A stretch of 19,285 nucleotides of DNA from Clostridia bacterium (GTDB lineage Bacteria > Bacillota > Clostridia > TANB77 > CAG-508): contig JAAVXQ010000058.1 in NCBI GenBank assembly GCA_022790685.1, positions 1-19,285 on the forward strand. Reading direction: 5' to 3'. The translations under genes were made by a program, and so were the position numbers. Below the pieces are notes generated by a model that saw only the letters and a list, made by a program, of their open reading frames with translations, had not been told where the DNA came from and did no database searches. This document shows, in pieces, positions 14,688 through 19,285 of the stretch. Each line of letters opens with the position of its first letter. The first letter of the stretch is position 1.

Positions 14688-14774
14688 TAAAAATTAAAAA
14701 TATATTTAAAAAAAATAATTATAATGATATAATTAAAAAATAATTAAGAAATAAGAATCAGAGGAGGTGCGAAA
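14688..14774 (+). other. A/T-only gap where rpmD (L30) would normally lie
   Basis: In most Firmicutes rpmD (about 60 codons) lies between rpsE and rplO. Here the gap is 87 bases and almost wholly A and T. It contains an AT-only 8-bp hairpin (14716-14723 with 14728-14735) and then the L15 ribosome binding site. No frame of useful length exists, so L30 is absent from this position. Confidence 0.85.
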
Positions 14775-15209
14775 ATGGAATTAGGAAACCTACATCCAGC
14801 TGTAAAAAGACAAACAAGAAAAAGAGTTGGTCGTGGAGTTGGTTCAGGTCTTGGAAAAACTTCTGGAAGAGGACATAAAGGACAAAAAGCAAGAAGCGGT
14901 GGAGGAGTAAGACGTGGATTCGAAGGAGGCCAAACACCATTATATAGAAGATTACCAAAAAGAGGATTTAATAATATTCATGCTAAAAATTATACTGAAG
15001 TAACTTTAACAATGCTTAATAAATCAAAAGCTGAAGAAGTTACAGCTGAAAGTTTATTAAACGAAGGAATAATAGGAAAAGTAAATGATGGAATAGTTGT
15101 TTTAGCTAAAGGTAATTTAGATAAAAAATTAACTGTTAAAGCAACAAGATTTACTAAAGCTGCTGCAGAAAAAATAGAAGCTGCAGGTGGAAAGATAGAG
15201 GTGGTTTAG
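14775..15209 (+). CDS. rplO: Ribosomal protein L15 (uL15)
   Basis: A 50S late-assembly protein. It is 144 aa, with a Gly/Arg-rich N-terminal arm (RKRVGRGVGSGLGKTSGRGH) and the GGVRRGFEGGQTPLYRRLPKR block. GAGGAGGTG (14761-14769) is five bases before the ATG. Its TAG stop (15207-15209) is directly followed by the TTG start of secY, and secY's ribosome binding site is in its last codons, so the two are translationally coupled. Confidence 0.98.
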   Translation: MELGNLHPAVKRQTRKRVGRGVGSGLGKTSGRGHKGQKARSGGGVRRGFEGGQTPLYRRLPKRGFNNIHAKNYTEVTLTMLNKSKAEEVTAESLLNEGIIGKVNDGIVVLAKGNLDKKLTVKATRFTKAAAEKIEAAGGKIEVV

Positions 15210-16535
15210 TTGTTTAAAACTATTAAAAATGCATTAAAAACACCAGAAGTAAGAAAAAAATTATTATATACACTAATATTAATAGTAATATTTAGATTAG
15301 GTTGTTTTATAACAGTTCCAGGAGTTGATGCATTTGCATTATCTTCACAAATGAAATCAGCAACTGGAAGCCTTGTAGGCTTAATTGATACTATATCTGG
15401 TGGAGCTTTTTCAAGATTGTCAATTTTTTCAATGACAATAACTCCATATATTACGTCATCAATTGTTATACAATTATTAGCTATGATAATTCCTTCACTA
15501 GAAAAAGCTTTAAAAGAAGGTGGAGAAGAAGGAAAAGCTAAAATCAATAAATATACAAAATTATTAACATTAGTATTAGCACTAGTTGAAGCTCTTGGAA
15601 TTTATTTCTCATATAGTTCAACAGGAATATTTATAGATCCAGGATTCTTGACAGCAGTAACTGTTATATTATCTTTAGTTACAGGTACAGCAATATTAAT
15701 GTGGCTTGGAGAACAAATTACTAATAAGGGTATAGGAAACGGAATTTCAATAATTATCTTTATAGGTATAATATCAAGATTACCTGCAGCAGTTATAACA
15801 TTATGGAATTTAATTGTTGGTGCTGAAGGTGTAAGTACAGTAGGTATTGTAACAGCACTTGCTATAATAGTAGGAGCTATAGTATTTGTTTCAGGAGTTG
15901 TATTCGTACAACAAGCTGAAAGAAGAATTCCTGTACAATATGCAAAAAAAGTAGTTGGAAGAAAAATGTATGGTGGACAAAATACTCATATTCCACTTAA
16001 ACTTGCAATGGCTGGAGTTATGCCAGTAATATTTGCATCATCATTTATGACATTTCCAGCTATGATGATTCAAATTTTTGCTCCAGATAAAATTGGAACA
16101 GCAGGATTTTTAAATGGACTATATCAATTTTCAATAGCTACATCAACATCAAATGTTAGCTGGGGATATTCTTTAGCTAATGCGATAGTATATCTTGTAT
16201 TGATAGTAGGATTTACATTCTTCTATACATATGCAACATTTAATCCAGCAGAAGTTTCTACAAATATCAAACAAAATGGTGGATTTATACCAGGTATTAG
16301 AGCTGGTAAACCAACAACTGATTATATATCATCAATTTTAGGAAAATTAACATGGTTTGGTGCTATATTCTTAAGTTTAATAGCAATTCTTCCAATGTTA
16401 ACTAGATTTTCAAGTATAGATATTTCTTTTGGTGGTACATCAATTCTTATCGTAGTTGGTGTTGCATTAGAAACAGTACAACAACTAGAATCTCAATTAG
16501 TAATGAGACATTATAAAGGATTTTTAGAAAAATAA
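15210..16535 (+). CDS. secY: SecY, protein translocase channel subunit
   Basis: The central channel of the Sec translocon in the cytoplasmic membrane, which moves exported proteins with SecE, SecG and SecA. It is 441 aa, with about ten hydrophobic segments visible, the FRLGCFITVPGVD first segment, and GGAFSRLSIFSMTITPYIT, the plug and helix 2 region. The cytoplasmic loop QQAERRIPVQYAKKV and the late GGFIPGIRAGKPTTDYI are signatures. TTG 15210 is chosen because GAGGTGG (15198-15204) is five bases upstream and it abuts the L15 stop; it reads MFKTIKNALKTPEVRKKLLY, the usual N-terminus. A terminator follows. Confidence 0.97.
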   Translation: MFKTIKNALKTPEVRKKLLYTLILIVIFRLGCFITVPGVDAFALSSQMKSATGSLVGLIDTISGGAFSRLSIFSMTITPYITSSIVIQLLAMIIPSLEKALKEGGEEGKAKINKYTKLLTLVLALVEALGIYFSYSSTGIFIDPGFLTAVTVILSLVTGTAILMWLGEQITNKGIGNGISIIIFIGIISRLPAAVITLWNLIVGAEGVSTVGIVTALAIIVGAIVFVSGVVFVQQAERRIPVQYAKKVVGRKMYGGQNTHIPLKLAMAGVMPVIFASSFMTFPAMMIQIFAPDKIGTAGFLNGLYQFSIATSTSNVSWGYSLANAIVYLVLIVGFTFFYTYATFNPAEVSTNIKQNGGFIPGIRAGKPTTDYISSILGKLTWFGAIFLSLIAILPMLTRFSSIDISFGGTSILIVVGVALETVQQLESQLVMRHYKGFLEK

Positions 16536-16544
16536 AATAAAAAT

Positions 16545-16583
16545 TATATAGGGTGGTTAAAAAACCACCCCTATATATATTTT
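16545..16583 (+). terminator. Intrinsic terminator after secY
   Basis: GGGTGGTT (16551-16558) pairs with AACCACCC (16563-16570) around AAAA. The stem extends with TATATA on both sides (16545-16550 and 16572-16577) past one extra C. TTTT follows at the end. It is GC-rich in an AT-rich background. It probably ends most S10-spc transcripts. Confidence 0.8.
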
Positions 16584-16671
16584 AACTGAAATTAATATAT
16601 ATAATTAATATATTTTATATAGGTAGAATAAAAAATATTAATTATATATGTTAATTTTAAGGAGGTAATTT

Positions 16672-17337
16672 ATGGTAATTATTATGTTAGGAGCCCCAGC
16701 TTCAGGAAAAGGAAGTGTAGCAGAAATATTATCAAAAGAATTTAATATTCCAGCTATATCAAGTGGAGATATTTTTAGAAAAAACATTAGTGAAGGTACA
16801 GAACTTGGAAAAAAGGCTAATGAGTATATGACAAAAGGATCTTTAGTGCCAGATGACATAACTGTAAATATGATAGCTAGTAGATTAACAGAAGATGATG
16901 TAAAAACAGGTCTTATATTAGATGGTTTTCCAAGAACAGTAAAGCAAGCAGAAGAATTAGATAGGATATTAGCTGAGAAAAATAGAAAAATAGATGTTGT
17001 TGTTAATTTAGAGACTCCAGAAGAAGAATTGTTAGAAAGAATTGTTACAAGAAGAGTTTGTACAAATTCTTCTTGTAAAGAAGTATATAATGTTGTAATG
17101 AAACCAACTAAAGTAGAAGGTGTATGTGATAAATGCGGAAGTCCAGTAACTCAAAGAGATGATGATACTCTAGAAAAAGCTAAAAATAGACTAGAAGTTT
17201 ATCATACACAAACAGCACCAGTTGCTGAATACTACAAAGCAACAGGAGCATTATATTCAACTGTTCTTAGTAAATCTGTAAATAGAATGAAAAATGAAGT
17301 TGCAAATGATGTTATTGAATACTTAAAAAATAAATAA
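16672..17337 (+). CDS. adk: Adenylate kinase, zinc-LID form
   Basis: A cytoplasmic enzyme that converts ATP and AMP to two ADP. It is 221 aa, long-LID type. The P-loop is GAPASGKGS (residues 7-15, K13), where most bacteria have GAPGAGKGT. The LILDGFPRT block (81-89) with D84 and R88 is intact. The LID domain has cysteines C130, C135, C152 and C155. The first pair is C-x4-C, not the common C-x2-C, and the second is C-x2-C; together they probably bind zinc. AAGGAGGT (16659-16666) is five bases upstream. It follows the secY terminator, so it is expressed by readthrough or by a promoter I cannot see. Confidence 0.96.
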   Translation: MVIIMLGAPASGKGSVAEILSKEFNIPAISSGDIFRKNISEGTELGKKANEYMTKGSLVPDDITVNMIASRLTEDDVKTGLILDGFPRTVKQAEELDRILAEKNRKIDVVVNLETPEEELLERIVTRRVCTNSSCKEVYNVVMKPTKVEGVCDKCGSPVTQRDDDTLEKAKNRLEVYHTQTAPVAEYYKATGALYSTVLSKSVNRMKNEVANDVIEYLKNK

Positions 17338-17375
17338 TAAAACTTAATGTAAAAAGAAAAAGAGGATAACAATAG

Positions 17376-18146
17376 ATGATTACTATAAAATCAAAAAGAG
17401 AAATTGAACTAATGAGAGAGGCAAGCAAAATAACAGCCTTAACTTATGAAATGATTGAAAAAAATATTAAAGTAGGAATGTCAACATATGAACTTGATAG
17501 TATGGCATATGACTTTATAAAATCACAGGGAGGTATACCTGCACAAAAGGGGTATCCAAGTGGCCAAAGAGGAGTTCCAGATTTTCCAGGAACTTTATGT
17601 ATATCAATAAATGATGAAGTTATACATGGAATACCATCAAAAGAAGTAATAATAAAAGATGGAGATGTCGTAAGTGTTGACTTAGTTGTTTTAAAAAATG
17701 GATATAATGGTGATGCTGCAAGAACTTATATAGTTGGTAATGCAAGTAAAGAAGCCAAAGAACTAGTTGAAGTTACAAAACAAGCATTTTTTGAAGCTAT
17801 GAAATATGCTAAAGCTGGTAATAGAATAGGAGATATTTCAAATGCAGTCGATTCATATGTGAGAAAATTTGGTTTCTCAGTTGTTAAGGAATTTCAAGGA
17901 CATGGAATTGGAAAAGAAATGCATGAAGATCCAGGTGTTCCAAACTATGGAAAACCAGGAAAAGGACCAAGATTAGAAAAAGGAATGACTATAGCTGTAG
18001 AACCTATGGTTATAGCAGGAAATCCAGATATTTGGGAATTAGAAGATGGATGGACAATAGTTACAAGAGATGGAAGTTTATCAGCACATTATGAAAATAC
18101 AATATTAATAACAGATAATGAACCAGAAATATTAACATTATTATAG
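17376..18146 (+). CDS. map: Methionine aminopeptidase, type I
   Basis: Removes the initiator methionine from new proteins at the ribosome. It is 256 aa. The five metal ligands of the family are present: D102, D113, H176, E209 and E240. H84 in VIHGIP is the substrate-binding histidine. GHGIGKEMHEDP (175-186) is the signature. Between GYPSG and the conserved FPGTLC segment there are about seven extra residues (roughly 62-69) compared with common forms. AGAGGA (17361-17366) is weak and nine bases from the ATG. It lies 38 bases after adk, so the two are probably one unit. Confidence 0.96.
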   Translation: MITIKSKREIELMREASKITALTYEMIEKNIKVGMSTYELDSMAYDFIKSQGGIPAQKGYPSGQRGVPDFPGTLCISINDEVIHGIPSKEVIIKDGDVVSVDLVVLKNGYNGDAARTYIVGNASKEAKELVEVTKQAFFEAMKYAKAGNRIGDISNAVDSYVRKFGFSVVKEFQGHGIGKEMHEDPGVPNYGKPGKGPRLEKGMTIAVEPMVIAGNPDIWELEDGWTIVTRDGSLSAHYENTILITDNEPEILTLL

Positions 18147-18218
18147 TAAAAGTAGCAGATAGAAGATATTAAATTATATATTTTTAAAATTGTAATCTAA
18201 AATATAAAAAAATGTAAA

Positions 18219-18240
18219 AATAAAGTAAAAATACTTTATT
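18219..18240 (+). repeat. 9-bp AT-rich hairpin between map and the infA promoter
   Basis: AATAAAGTA (18219-18227) pairs with TACTTTATT (18232-18240) around AAAA. On the + strand no U-tract follows, so it is a poor terminator. On the - strand it is followed by T runs, but no - strand gene is present. Confidence 0.45.
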
Positions 18241-18256
18241 AAATATTAAAAAAATA

Positions 18257-18285
18257 TTGACAACTAAGCAAAAATATTATATACT
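18257..18285 (+). promoter_or_regulatory. Housekeeping promoter for infA-rpmJ-rpsM (alpha group)
   Basis: TTGACA (18257-18262) and TATACT (18280-18285) are spaced by 17 bases: an exact -35 box and a one-mismatch -10 box. Transcription should begin near 18291-18293, inside the first arm of the hairpin. This gives IF-1, L36 and the following alpha-operon genes their own start, separate from the S10 promoter. Confidence 0.88.
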
Positions 18286-18289
18286 ATAC

Positions 18290-18316
18290 TAGCTTATTGT
18301 TAGAAACAATAAGCTA
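18290..18316 (+). promoter_or_regulatory. 12-bp hairpin at the 5' end of the infA transcript
   Basis: The arms 18290-18301 (TAGCTTATTGTT) and 18305-18316 (AACAATAAGCTA) pair perfectly around AGA. Its start coincides with the expected transcription start, so the mRNA would begin with a stable stem. Such 5' stems usually protect mRNA from decay. As DNA it is a 27-base palindrome just downstream of the -10 box, so it could also be an operator. Confidence 0.65.
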
Positions 18317-18374
18317 AAAATGTTAAATATGCATAAATTAAATAAAAATGCATTTTTAGTAGGAGGAAATTAAC

Positions 18375-18593
18375 TTGTCTAAGGAAGATGTAATTGAAGT
18401 TGAAGGTGTTGTTGTAGAAACATTACCAAACACAAATTTTAAGGTAGAACTTGAAAATGGACATCAAGTATTAGCACATATTTCAGGGAAACTTAGAATG
18501 AATTATATAAAAATTTTACCAGGAGACAAAGTAAAATTAGAATTATCTCCTTATGATTTAACAAAAGGAAGAATCACTTGGAGAGCTAAATAA
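18375..18593 (+). CDS. infA: Translation initiation factor IF-1
   Basis: A 72-aa OB-fold factor that binds the 30S A site during initiation. MSKEDVIEVEGVVVETLPN, FKVELENGHQVLAHISGK and the RITWRAK tail identify it, and the length is exactly that of the family. TTG 18375 starts it, eight bases after AGGAGG (18361-18366). Its 5' untranslated stretch is about 80 bases and holds the hairpin at 18290-18316. L36 follows after 40 bases. The small KOW-domain gene found before infA in Bacillus is absent. Confidence 0.97.
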   Translation: MSKEDVIEVEGVVVETLPNTNFKVELENGHQVLAHISGKLRMNYIKILPGDKVKLELSPYDLTKGRITWRAK

Positions 18594-18633
18594 GAAAAAA
18601 ATTTATTATATATAGTTTTAGGAGGGGATAAAA

Positions 18634-18747
18634 GTGAAAGTAAGACCATCAGTAAAGAAAATATGTGAAAAATGCAAAATAATTAAAAGAAAAGGTGTAG
18701 TTAGAGTTATTTGCGAAAACCCAAAACATAAACAAAGACAAGGTTAA
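18634..18747 (+). CDS. rpmJ: Ribosomal protein L36 (bL36), zinc-binding
   Basis: A 37-aa 50S protein that is the smallest in the ribosome. The frame starts at GTG 18634, seven bases after AGGAGGG (18620-18626), and reads MKVRPSVKKICEKCKIIKRK, then GVVRVICENPKHKQRQG. The zinc ligands are C11, C14, C27 and H32. It follows infA as in most Firmicutes. A structured 191-base gap separates it from S13. Confidence 0.97.
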   Translation: MKVRPSVKKICEKCKIIKRKGVVRVICENPKHKQRQG

Positions 18748-18765
18748 TTAAATTTTTTTGATATT

Positions 18766-18868
18766 AACACAAGTATGTAGCGGCTGTTAGATTCTAAAAA
18801 ATCTAATGTCATATTTGTGTTTATATATATGTCTTTTTGATTTTTAAGACTATCTTAAAATAAAGATA
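18766..18868 (+). promoter_or_regulatory. Structured spacer before rpsM (candidate alpha-operon regulatory RNA)
   Basis: A 12-bp stem pairs 18766-18777 (AACACAAGTATG) with 18810-18821, including one G-U pair. Inside it an uneven loop (TAGCGGCTG at 18778-18786 against TGT at 18807-18809) leads to a 7-bp hairpin, TTAGATT (18787-18793) with AATCTAA (18800-18806). Two smaller hairpins follow: GTCTT/AAGAC (18831-18850) and TATCTT/AAGATA (18851-18868). The G-rich internal loop stands out in A/T surroundings. In E. coli S4 binds an rpsM leader pseudoknot; this fold is different and its ligand, if any, is unknown. Confidence 0.55.
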
Positions 18869-18938
18869 CATTTCAACTTAAAAGAAAAAAGATTTTAAAA
18901 TTATTTGAAAAAGAATATATTTGGAGGTGCTAAAAAAT

Positions 18939-19285
18939 ATGGCTCGTATAGCAGGAGTAGATTTACCTAGAGAAAAAAGAGTTGAAATAGGTCTAACATA
19001 CGTATATGGTATAGGATTACCTAGTTCACAAAAAATATTAAAAGAAGCTGGAGTTAATCCAGATACTAGAGTAAAAGACTTAACAGATGATCAAGTAGCA
19101 AGTATAAGAAAAGCTATGGAAGGTTACAAAGTAGAAGGTGACTTAAGAAGAGAAGTAGCTTTAAATATTAAAAGACTTACAGAAATAGGATGCTACAGAG
19201 GAATTAGACATAGAAGAGGACTACCTGTAAGAGGACAAAGAACAAAAACTAATGCTCGTACAAGAAAAGGTCCAAGAAAATTAGT
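18939..19285 (+). CDS. rpsM: Ribosomal protein S13 (uS13), cut by the window edge
   Basis: A 30S head protein that contacts the P-site tRNA and bridges to L5. It opens at ATG 18939, with GGAGGTG (18923-18929) nine bases upstream. 115 codons are present, and the frame is still open at the right edge; only a few C-terminal residues should be missing, as the family is about 121-123 aa. MARIAGVDLPREKRVEIGLTY and YRGIRHRRGLPVRGQRTKTN are diagnostic. It is probably followed by rpsK, rpsD, rpoA and rplQ outside the window. Confidence 0.97.
   Translation, partial: MARIAGVDLPREKRVEIGLTYVYGIGLPSSQKILKEAGVNPDTRVKDLTDDQVASIRKAMEGYKVEGDLRREVALNIKRLTEIGCYRGIRHRRGLPVRGQRTKTNARTRKGPRKL

Noticed and set aside
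16584..16655. Promoter for adk in the A/T-only stretch
   Set aside because: Many TATAAT-like strings but none with a recognisable -35 box at the right distance; cannot be supported from sequence alone.
1..19285. CRISPR arrays, tRNA genes, transposases, phage or toxin-antitoxin genes
   Set aside because: None seen: no spaced repeat array, no tRNA-like T-loop and acceptor pattern, and every protein of useful length belongs to a housekeeping or envelope family.

Overview
The window is chromosomal DNA of a very AT-rich, low-GC Gram-positive bacterium. Class Clostridia or a close uncultured relative fits best. The evidence is strong AGGAGG ribosome binding sites before almost every gene, AT-rich codons with AGA as the main arginine codon, zinc-ribbon forms of S14, L24, L36 and adenylate kinase, and the gene order. 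I cannot name a species. All genes lie on the + strand.

Region 1 (1-4960) is a cell-envelope cluster. It holds the last codons of ftsE, then ftsX, then two paralogous secreted coiled-coil M23 peptidases of the EnvC/CwlO-like kind, followed by a terminator. A C-terminal processing protease (S41, CtpA/CtpB-like) follows, with its own terminator. FtsEX is known to control peptidoglycan hydrolases through coiled-coil partners, so the two M23 proteins are its likely partners.

Region 2 (4961-16583) is the S10-spc ribosomal protein cluster. A near-consensus promoter (5168-5196) is followed by a ~255-nt leader that can fold into a branched structure. The genes are then S10, L3, L4, L23, L2, S19, L22, S3, L16, L29, S17, L14, L24, L5, S14 (zinc type), S8, L6, L18, S5, L15 and secY, ending at an intrinsic terminator. 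L30 (rpmD), normally between S5 and L15, is absent. The str genes (rpsL, rpsG, fusA, tuf) are not upstream. Several gaps between genes carry clear hairpins without a full U-tract. The most striking are in rpsJ-rplC, rplN-rplX and rplF-rplR.

Region 3 (16584-19285) holds adk and map. A second near-consensus promoter (18257-18285) then starts the IF-1, L36, S13 (alpha) group. A 12-bp hairpin sits at the expected 5' end of that transcript, and a second structured stretch lies between L36 and S13. S13 runs off the window.

The window is mainly housekeeping. I see no mobile element with a transposase, no CRISPR and no defence system. The best candidates for something undescribed are the RNA structures: the S10 leader, the L36-S13 spacer, and the long hairpins in the L6-L18 and L14-L24 gaps.
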